64,000 bases of DNA from Eonycteris spelaea (taxonomy: Eukaryota > Chordata > Mammalia > Chiroptera > Pteropodidae). This document shows, in pieces, positions 46,071 to 58,396 of this stretch; within the stretch, counting starts at the first letter, position 1, and every line of letters starts with the position of its first letter. The notes beneath the pieces were generated by a model, which ran no database searches, was not told where the DNA came from, and was given only the letters and a program-made list of their open reading frames with translations. Position numbers and translations under genes: made by a program. The stretch is from positions 526,501-590,500 of the forward strand of contig PUFA01000203.1 of assembly GCA_003508835.1 (NCBI GenBank), in the 5' to 3' direction.

Positions 46071-49000
46071 CTGAGAATTCATCTGGAAGGTCAGCTCGTA
46101 AGCCGGGGATTGCCACAGTCATTGACCCTCCTTCCTGGAAGCCATAACCTACCCACCTTCTGAAAAACCCGCAGACGTGCCATTCAAACAGAAAGTGGAA
46201 GCTTGCGACTGAATTGCCTTTGATCCCTGGGGCCCTGCACGCCTACGGTCCCCAGGGAACCCGGCCCCTTTCCTGGGGGACCCTAGTACAGTGGGGGGGG
46301 GCAGCTCCCTGTCGCAGATGCCGCGAAGAGCCCACCAGGCCGCCCTGTGCTCCCCCCTCGCGCTCCACGCGGGACCCCCCCCCGCACCCTCCCGCACCCC
46401 CCACGGGAACAGCAGTGCCTTCTCAGCAGGGGTCTGTGATGCTGCCACCAAGGGGAAGAAGAAAAACGTGAGCTCTGCGAAACGTCAGCCCCCTAAAACC
46501 ATCACCATCCGAAATCAGAATTATCCTGCCCTCTGACTGCCCGGAGGGACCTCTGGAAGCGCCTCCACCGCCCGCCCCGCAGGGAGGGGACGGAGCGCGG
46601 TTGTCAGGCGTTCTCAGCCTGAATTTCCATCGCGCACCTTGGCCTACGTGGGGCCCCGGCGCACGCCCAGGAATTCACGACGTGCGCTGCAGCAGACGGG
46701 CCCGGGTCCAGAGGGTGTCCACACGGCCGGCGGCCAGATCCCCGCTGGCCGACTCTGCTCCAGGAGGCGGTCAACAGACACGATCCGCTCCAAAGGACAC
46801 AGTTATCACCCAGGACATAGCACTCCGAGGTCACGTTCTGTCCAGCATCGGCACGCCATGTTGTGCGAAATAATTATAAAACCATGAAAACGACGACCAC
46901 GGCCACGCCGCACAGTGACGACGACCATGACGACCCAGAACCAGCTGGGGCTTGGCCCTGTCCTGCTTCTCACAAGATACTCGCTTCCTCTCCGGAGACG
47001 ACATGACAGAGGGCCAGCATGCTGCCCACTGCTGGTGACACTCTGAGCCCAAGTCCCTAGCCCGGAACCAAAGGGTGAGCGTGACGGGCCTGGACCCCGG
47101 AACCTTCGGGAGCGAGGGCCCGAGGCACAGGAAAGTCCGGGCGGACGCCGGCCCGAGCCTTCCTGTGTCCCGGCCAGTTGCTCGCCTGGGCACTGTGAGG
47201 CCTTTGCTCTAAAGCTGGGGCCACAGCATTGGTGCCTGTGCTCCTGAGCAGTGAGCCCCATTGGGTGACAGTCTTGGTGATGACTAAGAGGCTTCGGTCT
47301 TGTGACAGCACTTGCCCAAGGCTCAGAAGCCCCCGGCGGGCGCGCTCACCACCAATCCCCAGTGGCCACCTGGGCCCCTTCTGCTCTCGCCGCCACCTCC
47401 AGGCCCTTCATTGCCACTTTCACTTTTGAGAAAGGAAGCAGCTCGGATCAGACGCCTTTCGGTGAGTGACCTTGCTGTTACGGGCTCGTTCCTACATTTC
47501 CGAAACTCTCTGGAGGCTTGTGGGTTCGCGATCCACCCCCAGAGACCTGGGTTAAGGTCCCACCATGGGGAGACAGTTGGAGGAAAGGTGACAACTGCTG
47601 AGGTCCTCGAAAGCCAGTTTGAGTCCCAGGGCCTTGGGGTCCTTCGTCTGAAGAGGACTCGGCCTGCTGTGTGTGTCGATGCTGTCAGGCGCTTTGCTTT
47701 AGACGGATGGCTCTGTCACCCCACCCCACCCCCGCGGACCCTGGCGGGCGGCTGAGCATGGCTGCTCATGTCACTTTGAGGGGCTGAGCCCTGAGCACCT
47801 TGGGTGGGTGGAAGGTGCCTGGTATTGGCAAGGACGCGCCTGGGTCGTCAGGCCACCCCCCTGCGGGGACCAAGCTCAGGGTCCAGGCTTCGTGTGAGGT
47901 CCAGGCGCAGGAGCCTCACCCTAAGCGGCTGGAGGCGGAAGCCACCAACCCAGCACCTGGAACAAGGTCGTCCTGAAGTCACGGGGGCGTTACCAGCGTG
48001 CCTGGCCTGGGTCCTTCGGTGTGTACTCTTCAAAGTCGGTCACTATTAGCTACGAGTCTATGAATGAGGGCAAAAGGGTTTTCTTGCTGGACCCAGCATC
48101 ATCGGAGTCAGGAGAAAACCGGCCCGAGGTCGCCTCCTCGCGTATAATACTATTTTACAGCGAGACCTGTTCTGCGAAAGTGAGGAGGAATGGGATGGGA
48201 TCCCATACAGTCAGTCACCTTTGTTTTCACATCAGAATAGAATTTACAAAACATGTAAAACTGTGGCCCAGAAGGGAGGCCTCCGGGAAAGGCCCGTCTC
48301 ACCCACTCAGAGCCAGGTGATGATGTCAGCTGACTGAGTCTGGCTCCTCTGGGGACGCCTCCCGTGGTCCCCGCTGTGTGGGGGTTCCCATGAGCTGTGC
48401 CAAGGCATCCATCAATGGTCCCTCGGGGCAGGGCTACAGCCTTGTCCCCTTTCTTGCCAGATCATTGGAAAGGGACAGTCCCCCTCCCCACACCCGCCAG
48501 AGTACTCAGCTCAGCCCAGGGGGTTGCTCCACCCCGGGCAGGGCGATACCCGCAGGTCTAGGTGACCACAGCCAGCCCTGGGGGTCCTAGTATGCACGCC
48601 CCCTTCTGCCTCTGACCTGCATGCTGGAAGAGTAACTAACATCCATCTTACCGAGATGATGCTCAGGAGATGAATGCCCTCCTCACATCACGGGTACAGA
48701 GGGCAGTGTTCCAGGAGGCCCACCAAGCAGCCCGAGGCCCGGGGATCCCAACCAGGCCGTTGGTCAGGACTCCTGGTCTTGTCGGAGGCGCCACCAGCGT
48801 CCACCAGGACCCAGCTCCCCTTCACTTTGGGGCATACAGGGAGTTCGTGTCTCCTGTCTCTGAAGTCACACACGGCCAGTGACATGTCGGCAGAGCAGGC
48901 ATGCGTCACTCCCTGGCAGGAGCATTTAAAGGGAGGGCTGGTCACCCAGGGCCTTTCCCGGGGCCTCGTGACCATGGAAACGCATGCCAAACTGACGGCA

Positions 49001-50292
49001 AACTCGGACTGTGCGGGCTCCTTCAGCCCCTGCTGAGGTCTGACAGACCCGTGGCGCAGCAGGAAATAAACCTTTGCTGCTCGAAGCCACTGAGGCCGAG
49101 GTTTGCGAAGCAGGGGGACGTGCCCCATCCCGGCTGCCACACATCGTCCATGCTTTCTTTCTCACCCAGAGAGTTTTCCTAGGAGATTATCTGTTTCACC
49201 TAAGGTTCCAAATTTACTTACTTAGAATTGAGCAAAGTGGTCTCCTCTGGTCTTCCAGCTCCCCCTGTATCTATGGTCGTTACTCCACGCTTTCTTTTTT
49301 TTGTTTTAATTCGTAAAATTAGTATCAGAAACGGTGTGTCTCCTTTTTCAATTAAAAAGTAAAGCTATCAGAATTATTTGATCTACCAATTTTGCCTTCT
49401 AATTCTAGAATTCTGCTTTTGTTAGTTGCTGCCTCCTGTTCTTGTTAGTCTTATATTTTTGAACAATTTGGATATTTAATGCATTTGCTTTCCTTTCTCT
49501 TATAAATGTGTATGTGTATCGGTAGCTTAAAGCTTAATTCCCATAAATTTATATTATAGACGCATCTAGTTTTTTCCTAGTATTATAAATTACCAGTTAC
49601 ACTATGATGGGAGAAGATTACTTATACCATATCTACTCGGTAAAACATTTTGAAGTTTTCTTTGAGAGCCAACATATCATCAATTTTTGTGATTGTTCAA
49701 AAGGGCTTAGAGAGGAGGCTGAAGTTCATTTTAAAAAACAAATTATTCAACAAACAGTTTCTACAGTCATACAGACTGATTTCATACTGTTTGAAAATGT
49801 GAACTACCACCAAAAAGGCAAAATTATGTGAGTTAAAAATCATGAACATACTAACAAAACATACTAACTAAAGAAGAAATTCCTGGGCAGAGATCTGGGA
49901 AACGTTAGAACGTGAATAGGTTGGAGGCTATCAGTCAGTGGCACTACGGGGGTAGAGGAGTTGATGGAAACATTTTGGTAGGGAATGAGCTGAGACTGAA
50001 GTAACCTTGTAAGGCTGGCAACGAAAATCCAAGTCTCGTGTTTATCAAATTCTCGGAACTCTATGACCATCCTCCTGTGGGGTGGGGACCATGGAGAGCT
50101 CCGCCTCAGGGCTGATGGCGTTGGGAGTGAGCCAGCCACGCACAGATGGATGTCTGGCTCATGGTCACTTAGGCAGCCTCAGAGCCATAGTGTTTGGACT
50201 TGGATTAAGGTGGCCCCATATCGCTAGTGCCTCCAGAGTCTTGATTTTTTTTTCAAAAAAAAAAAAGGATTTTAACAAAGTAAATAAAATCA

Positions 50293-50416
50293 ACTTAGGT
50301 TTCAAATGATTTCTCTAAGTAAATTGTCAAATTTACTTAGGTTTCAAATGATTTCTCTAAGTAAATTGTCAAATTTACTTAGGTTTCAAATGATTTCTCT
50401 AAGTAAATTGTCAAAT
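50293..50416. repeat. 42-bp tandem repeat, three units
   Basis: Unit starts are at 50293, 50335 and 50377, nearly identical. Within and between units 'ttacttag' and 'ctaagtaa' form 8-bp inverted repeats separated by 16 bases. Confidence 0.92.
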
Positions 50417-50489
50417 GCAATATGCACACAAAGACACAGAAGAAACAAGACACTGTGAATAACAATCAGCAAAAGTAAGAGACAAATCA

Positions 50490-50945
50490 AGCCTTCATTT
50501 AGGCTGGGCAAGCCAAAAGGGAAAGAGAGAGAGAGAAGCACGAATAACAAATATCTGGAATGAAACACAGGTCATGATGATATATTCTGAAGTTATTAAA
50601 AATCAAATAAAAAGATATGTAGCTTTATTCAAAAATGAAAGTTAAATAAAATGGACAAGTTCCTAGAAAAGGTGATATTTTTTTCCAGGGGAAAAAACTA
50701 GAAAAATAAACTGGAAAGGACATGAGAAGAAATAGAACGCCTAAATAGTTTTATAACTACCAAAGAAATCAAAACAGTGATTTAAAACTTTCCATCAACA
50801 AAACTCCAGGCCCAGACAGCTTGACTGCTAATTCTGCCAAATGTTTTCAAAGAAACAATGCTGAACGTGTACAGGTACGTGTGAATATTGGGAAAAGGGA
50901 ACACACTCCGCAAGGCGTTTTATGAGGCAAGTGTAATTCCTGGCA
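50490..50945 (+). repeat. L1 ORF2 fragment, plus strand
   Basis: Translation in broken frames gives L1 ORF2 reverse-transcriptase-like text (for example 'ccatcaacaaaactccaggc', then 'ctgctaattctgccaaatgt'). Frameshifts and stops show an old inactive copy. Confidence 0.65.
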
Positions 50946-53900
50946 CACGCGTCGCCCTTTGCTGTAAGAACACATATCCGCTGTTGCGATTTTTCCGAAC
51001 CCCATCTCGCTTCTCTGCGTTGCCGATAGGAGCAACTTCTCGCAGCTCCCAGAAATTGTCACCCACGCACATGAGGCCGCTTCCCCAGGACCAGCCTTGT
51101 TCCCGTGACTGTCTTCATGGCACCACTGGCAGGAAGTGGCGTACAATTTTCCCAGAAAACTCAGAAAAAAATATACATATGTTAATTAACACCAATGTCA
51201 TGTTTACAGGTTGGAAGTTTGCTTCAAATTACATTTTCCATCCCAAATTCAGTCCAGTCAGCTGTTCAGAGGTTCTATGATGACAGTAAACAGTAACATA
51301 AGACCCTCCAAAGGTCAAGTTCTAACATCGAGATGCCACAAAAATTCTACCATAAACACGCCCCTTTTACTACCCCTGAGTTAAAAAACTGAAGTCTAAA
51401 GAGTAAATCTCCTTGTCGGAAAAATTCCAGACACATTAGAATCAAAATAAAGTGTGAAATCAAATTATTTTTGTGACCTAAAAGTAGATCTAAAGAAATT
51501 CAAGGAACCCCTCATCCCCGATTACTGATCCTGCTCAGTCTTGGCTGAGAGGTTTTCGATGGGTGGAGCCGAGAGTCTGGGGGCCTTGCTGTGTGGACGA
51601 CTCAGCAGAGAAGCAGCCGGTTCATGCCAGGACCCTCGCGAGCCCAAAGAGCTGAGGGCACAGAGAAGAGCACCCCGGTGCGGGTCCACACCCCCTGGGC
51701 CGTCGGGGCAGCTCGGCCCTGGGGCCAGCGGCCTTTCCTGGGGCCCAAGCTCAGCTCTGCAGAGGGCGCCCAGGCTCCGGTCACAGCAAAGGAAAGGACA
51801 GTGGAAAGGACGACCCTTCGTCCAGCTTCAGGAGGGCGCCAGGCAGTGGGCGCCGGGGACCCCGAACCTCCCGACTGAAGCCTGATTGTGGAAACCCTCC
51901 CAGCACCGGCCAGTGTCCACACTGGGCGGTCACTATATTGGGGGTGAGTGGAAACCCCCGCTTTTTCACCTTTCATTCTCATTGAATCTACTCAAAACCC
52001 CTTTGTTTTCACTTCCCCTCTGAGTGTGGTGCTTCTGACATGGTGGTTGGGAACCAAGTGGGGGGTGGTTTCTTATGTGAAAATGTTACATAAGAGGAGT
52101 CGCCGCCCGCATCCCAGCTGGAAAGCGCATCTCAGCAGAGGGTGGGAAAGAAACGGCCGGGCCTGCGCCTGACGCCTGTGCCAGGTGGTCGCGTGAGGGC
52201 CAGGCCTTCCCACGTGTGCCCCCGGGGACCTGGCCTTCTGCCCTGTGGAATTCCGTCAGAACGTCAGTCACGCTCCCATGGGGTACCAGTGACCCCCGTG
52301 TGCCACGAGCACCCACAGTCCGGTCTCGAATCTGACCCAGCGATTCCTTAAGGACTATCCGCCCCCAAGCCCAGGGAGCCACGTGGACGTAGGAGGAGCC
52401 TGAATGCGGGGTGCAATCTTGGGGTGACTAGAGAAGGAGCCTTTCTTGGCTGGACACCAGCCGCTCGAAGCTCTGTCCTCAATGGTGTTCTGTAGCGCAC
52501 AGGAAGCTTCCGGCTACGAGATGCCATTTCAGTCACGAGCACCTAAAATCCGGATAGGGATTGCCCCTCGTAAAGGCCACCTGCGTCAGCTTTGACAGCC
52601 TAGAAAGGATGCTGAGGCCGCCCCGGGCCTTCGTGGGCGCCCTCGCCGCCCCCGAGGCTCTGTCGCTCGGCAGCCCTGGTGGTCATCTGCGTGCCTACTG
52701 GCCCGCTAAAGCCACGCCTCATCGGCCCCTGCTGACAAAGGCCTTCGCGACACCTCGAGGCCCCCGCCGAGTTCCTACCTTGTCCTTGCTGATACCCACG
52801 GGTGCGGTCTTGCCTCTACAGAGACAAAGCCTCCACGACCTGATGTCACCCGACAAGGTCAACAATCATGCGCCCTAGGGCTGCGAGCCTTCTGCCCACG
52901 CTCAGTCTAGCTAGACGATGAGAGCGCCCACTGAGTCTCTTCAAGCAACAAAACGCCCCGCTCTCCCCGGAAGCCGGCGCCGGGGCCCACGCCCAGCAGC
53001 AGCCCGACCCGGGGAACCTGTGGCTCCCGCGCGTGCTTCTTTGTTTTCACTTCTGTCGTGCTGAAGCCAGTGCCCCAGTGGTTCACGTCTCTGAGAATTT
53101 GCTCTCAAATCTGTAGCCATCCCCTGCCATGCCAGGGCAGCCCCCCTGCACAGACCTCTGCCAGCAGGTGTGCACTCGGGATGTAAAGCACGGGAGGGCA
53201 TCAGCTTTCCCCGCTGACGTGCGCCCAGATCTGCCCATCGATAAGCCAGTTCACGTCTCCCGGGCTAGAGGTAAGGAGCAGAGAGAGGCGCCGAGTTGGA
53301 GCTGCGAACGCGTAGGGGGGAAGCGCCCCCCCCCCGTTAATTTATTCATGTAAATTAAAAGCAATTCTTTTCAGTGAGATCAGCCAGATTAAGCAAATAA
53401 AAATACAGGCCCTCTAATTACCTTTGAATTTCAGATACACAATGATTACTTCTTAGTGTAAGTAGATTCCAAATATTGTGTGGGACATAGTTATAGTATA
53501 AGTTGGGTTTTTTTTAAATCTGAAATTCAAATCTCACTGGGGATACTGTGCTTCACCTGGCCCACACGTCATGCCACATGCTGGGACTGTAATGTGAAGA
53601 GGACGTGGCCCTTGACTCACAGAGGGGAAGAGAGAAAGGCTAATGCTTTGGGCACCAGATGGGTGGTAGCATTCAAAAGGCCACTTCGTGAGCACGTCCT
53701 TCCTACCACACTGCCTTAGCACCGATCGCCATCTTCGCCTGTGCCCACGAAGTAAGCCGTGTGTGTTTGTGTGTGGGATGAGTCTGGCTTTGACCCACTG
53801 TATCCCAAAGCTGTCTGTATTCAGTTGATTCTCCTTTTGCTGGTAGCCATGATAGACACGAAGAAATCAAAAGCGAGCCAGAGTCATCTCCTTCCCTAAA

Positions 53901-54344
53901 GACGCTTGCGCTACTGGGAATGGGGCTGCCCTGGGCTGGGATGAACGCTGTGGTGGTGGGAGCCAAAGTGCGATTGAAGCACGTGAAAGGGGGCCCGGCC
54001 GGATCTAGAAAGTCAGAAAAGACCTCTCAGAGGAAGTGGCACCCACACTCGACAATTATCAGTTTATAATAACCTTGTACTAAACAGGAAATTGAGTAAG
54101 ATTTTAATACATCATTTGATTTAGAGAGAAAGGGAGAATCAATACCTTCTCTCCAGAACATCGCGGAAACCCTGACCCATAAGTGACCAAGGAAAAATCT
54201 TAACCACATCTGATTGGTCAGCAAGCTTGCTATTACCATCCCGCCCGTTCTCATTCACCAGCCGTTCGCTCATTCGGCGAGTACTTATCGACAAATCAGG
54301 ATGTGACACTATTCTGTCAGGCACTGAAACACAGCGGAGTTTTG

Positions 54345-56335
54345 GGAGATCAGCAAGATGATGGAGCAGGATGTCCTGGACCCTCCTCCTTCCCACAAAC
54401 ACAGCAACTCAGCAAGAACTCAGAAAAATTTCTTTTCACCTGTCATTCACTCAGAAACGAATACAAGGCTCCTGTACTCAGTGGGGAAGTGAAACACGAT
54501 GCCACGGAAGTGAGAAGGAAGGTCTGGGACACGTGCTCCCTGGACTCTGCCTCGGGCTCAGCGCTGTGAGGTCAGGAGGACGTCCCAGCCTCAGCCTCTC
54601 CCGGGGAGGGAAGGCATTTGTCCCGATGGCTGGAGCCCCGGCGGCTCCGGAGACTCCTGGGGGGCCTGGCTTCCACTTTGCCAGCCTCGGAGCTCTGAGG
54701 GGCCCAGGGGGCCCGGCCAGCCGGCAAGTCCGGAGAGCTGGCGGGCTGGGCTGAGATGCTATTGTCCTCCCTCCACTCAGCAAGAGTGAGAGGCTGGAAG
54801 ATGTCAGATCTCGGCTCCCCCCGAGAAGAAAAAGAATCGATCTGTGCATCCAGCGCCCCAACTTCTCTGAGGCTGCCCAAAGAACTAGCTGCTGTCTGAA
54901 CAGCCTTGACGCTCCCATGAGCCTGCACAGTTGGTCCCCAAAGGGAGAACAGAAATGCATCTGGGGCTGGTTGACACCACAGCTACTCGCCCGGCTAAGC
55001 ACAGTGAGTGGACAAAAACCACAGCTACCTGTTTCTCCCCGAGACAGAGCTGAAGGAGGACCCCGGAATGTATGGGCAGGCCGACAGGTGGGGATTTCCT
55101 CCTGTATGAGGGCAGTTCGTGAGGACTCGGAAAGGGCCCGCTTTGTCTAAGGAACGGACACCAACACGGAATGAGAGATAATGAAGAATGAGGCAGAGGC
55201 GCCAAACAAAGGGTTAAGATAAGTTTCCAGAAACCAATTCTTATAAAACAGAGTTATATGATTTCCCTAACAGAGGATTAAAAGTAACTCTCGTGAAGAT
55301 GCTCAGCAGGGCCCAGAGAACGATGAAGTAACGGGTTAAGAATTACAACAGACAGACAGAAACATAAAGAAGAACCAAACAGAAATCATGGAGCTAAAGA
55401 ACACAATAACCAAACTGAAAAATTCATAGCAGACTCCCAGATCAAACAAAGAAAAGATCAGAGAACTGAAGACAGCTCGCGGGAAATAATTCAGTCAGAG
55501 GAGCAAAAAGCAGGGAAAAAAGAGTGAAGAAAGCCTAAAGGATGTCGGGGTCATGACAAAGCAGATCAATATACACATGAGAGCCACAGAACAAGAGAAG
55601 TTGAAACAAAAGGACATTGAACAGCCACACCAAGAAAGCATATGAAAGTATAAAACTCATTGGTAAAGGTAAATATATAGTAAATACATCATTTTGTATT
55701 ATTGTAATGGTGATAGGCAAATCACTTTTAATTCTAGTCTAAAAGATAAGATACAAAAGTATTAAAATAACTAATGAAAAATATGATAAAAGATACACAA
55801 TATGAAGAGATATAAATCGTGACAATAACAATATTAAATGTGTGGGAGGACAGAAATTAAAAAGTATATGATTTGTATATGGTTGAATTTAAGTTATCAG
55901 CTTAAAATAATTAATATCACTGTAAGATTATTTTCTGTAAGACCTAATTAACGACAGCAAGAAACCCCATGGAAGTTACACACAAAAGAGAAAGGAATCA
56001 AAGCATGTCGATACCAAATCAACAAACACAAAAGAAGACAGGCAAGGACAGAGGGGAAAACCACCAGCTAGCAAAACGGCAGTAGTAAATCCTCCCCTAT
56101 CGATAATGACGCTGGATGCAAATGCATCGAACTCTCCAATTCGAAGACAAGGAGTGGTGAATGAGCTGAAAAAACAAGACGCAACTACACGCTATTCACA
56201 AGAAATCCACTTCAGAGCCGAGGACACACAGAGGCTGAGAACGAAGAGAGAGTCCACGCGAATGGTAACTCACAGAGAGCAGAGGTGGCTATACTTAGAC
56301 CAGATAAAGCAGACGTTAAGCCAAAAACTGTCCTG
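54345..56335 (+). repeat. Old L1/HAL1 element, plus strand, 5' part
   Basis: Starts with an L1 5'-UTR-like 'gagatcagcaagatgatgga', continues through ORF1-like sequence ('ggagctaaagaacacaataa', 'attcagtcagaggagcaaaa'), and ends with endonuclease-domain-like residues (NSPIRRQGVVNE, KKQDATTRY, EIHFRAEDT) at 56106-56330. It is heavily mutated and its 3' end is missing. Confidence 0.65.
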
Positions 56336-58396
56336 AGACAAAAAAGAACTTGGCCAGCTGCAGCCCACGGCAGCTCCACCGATGACACAGCAAAACGGTG
56401 GGCTGGGCAGACCGACCGGCACTGCTCCGTGATGCCCAGTCAGAACCGTGGGAGTTTGGAAACCTCGCTCGCATAAAATTGGACCCCTCGGGAACCTGGG
56501 CAGGGACTTCATAAGAGGTGGCCTTCCCCGCACCCCGGAAGTCACTTTTGCTTCCCAGTGGAGGCTGGTTCCCTGCTTTGCAAACTGTTTCACCTCTTTG
56601 GGAATTTTGGATTACAGGAAGGAAATGGAATGCTATTTGGTGAAAGAAGAGGGCATCTGTCCATTGCAGCCTTGGGTTGGCCTCCCCTGAGGAGGGGTCT
56701 GAGGTTATGTCTGCTTCTAACATAAGGGTGCCTTGGGACGGTCATAAGCTTCTACCCTGGGGGTAGGGCGGCTGAGAGCGGACCGTCCCTTCGTCGAGAG
56801 CACACATTCTCAACAGGGCCGATGGCGCCGTCAGGCAGCAGTGACTGGTTCTTGGGCAGATGAAGGAAACCGTGCAGTTTTATGTATTGCACGTGTACGT
56901 GTGTACATACATACACACGTACCATAAACATATGCCGTGTACCTGTGCTGGTGTTTCACGGAAGACGGAGTCGCTCGCGGAAAAAAAAAGGTCTGAAAAG
57001 GCCCCTCAGGAGAGTGGTGATGAAGAACCGTTGAGGAACACTGGTCCAGAGCTTCTCACAGCCCCTCAAAAACTATTTATCAAACGCCTGCTTTTAAGAA
57101 AAAAAATTGATAGAGGCACAGGGGACATACGGTGGGTAGGATAAACACGGGCCCCTAAATCTTAGGGAGAAGACTTATAAAGCAAGACAATAGAGAAAAT
57201 AATTTAAAATTCGGGTAACCACTGTAGGGAAAAGTGCGCATGGGCCCGAGACAGAAAGTGATGGGGGTGAGCTCGCTGACGGCAAGGCCCCCCCCCCGAG
57301 AAGGGGTCTGCCTCTAGAAGCGGGTTCGGCAGTGTGGCCCGACAGTTCTTCTTTCTCGTGATGTGAGTGCCTAGTGTCAGTGTGGCTGCAGAGGCCCTGT
57401 CTTCACAGATTGCTGTCCCCAGTGACCACACTTCCGGCCACCTGGTGGAGAACGAGGCTGGCCCGCTCCGTCCCTGGTCATGTGTTTTAGAGACCTTAGT
57501 TTCCATAACCGACCCTTAGGGCTCCTTGTTTTTCTCTTACCTTGCTCTAATTTCCTTCTCTCAGGCGTTTAAGTCACAAGTGGTAAGTGAGCCCTCGCCC
57601 TCGACTGCAGTAAAGCAGAACCGCAGGCCCGAGACTTTGCTCTGTGACCCTAGATGTGTCATGTGCTCTCCAGCACCTGTGAATAACAAAACTTTTTTTT
57701 TTTTCAAAGTTTCCTGACAGTAATTGCTGACTGTGTCCTGCAGTTCCAGTGAGTGCCACAGGGCTGGTCCGGCCACAGTGCCGGCTGGTCCCTTATCTCC
57801 CAGTTCGCACAGGTCCAGGCGATCTGGGGGCGGCCCCTTCCGGTAAACTGCAGATTTCTCTGATTTGTCTCTCACGCTGCTTCAGACCACTTCATGTAAA
57901 GGCTTTCGCGTCTGCCTTGACACTGACCTTGTGAGCCTCGCAGCAGGACATGCAGCAGGACACCGCACCCACCCCCTGCGGCTGTGAGGAGCCTCGTGCA
58001 GAACGGCAGGGCACATGAATTCAAGGTGGTAAAGGGGTTTTCCGCTGGAAAAACGCAAGTCGACGGCTGAGCATTTTCAGAGAACCCGGGGACAGCTTTG
58101 GAGACACTCGTCCTGAGAGACCCAAGCTGCTGGAAGATGGCCACCAACACCTGAACGTGCCCGGCTGGCAGCGTGAAACACGAATGGCATTCGGGAAGGA
58201 AGCCATGTTTGTATCTTCAGGGCCCGAGACAAGACATAATTCTCTTACCTCCCCACTCTGATTCTTCCAGGCCTCACCTGAGCCCCCCGTCCTGCCCTCC
58301 TCAGCAGATGGGACAGAAGCTCGCCCACCACAGCCGCACCTGTGACACAGGTCTTGGTGAAACCAGCTTCCCCCGCCCTCGCCAGGCCGGGTCCCC

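Larger units (their letters stand above)
44913..58396. other. Gene-free interval between FCRL1 and FCRL3
   Basis: No FCRL2-like exon was recognised on either strand (I looked for an Ig exon with the FCRL cysteine context, a signal-peptide exon and an ITIM tail). It holds old L1 fragments, a 42-bp tandem repeat and unassigned sequence. The FCRL1 3' UTR is at the left end, without a clear AATAAA nearby. Confidence 0.6.
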
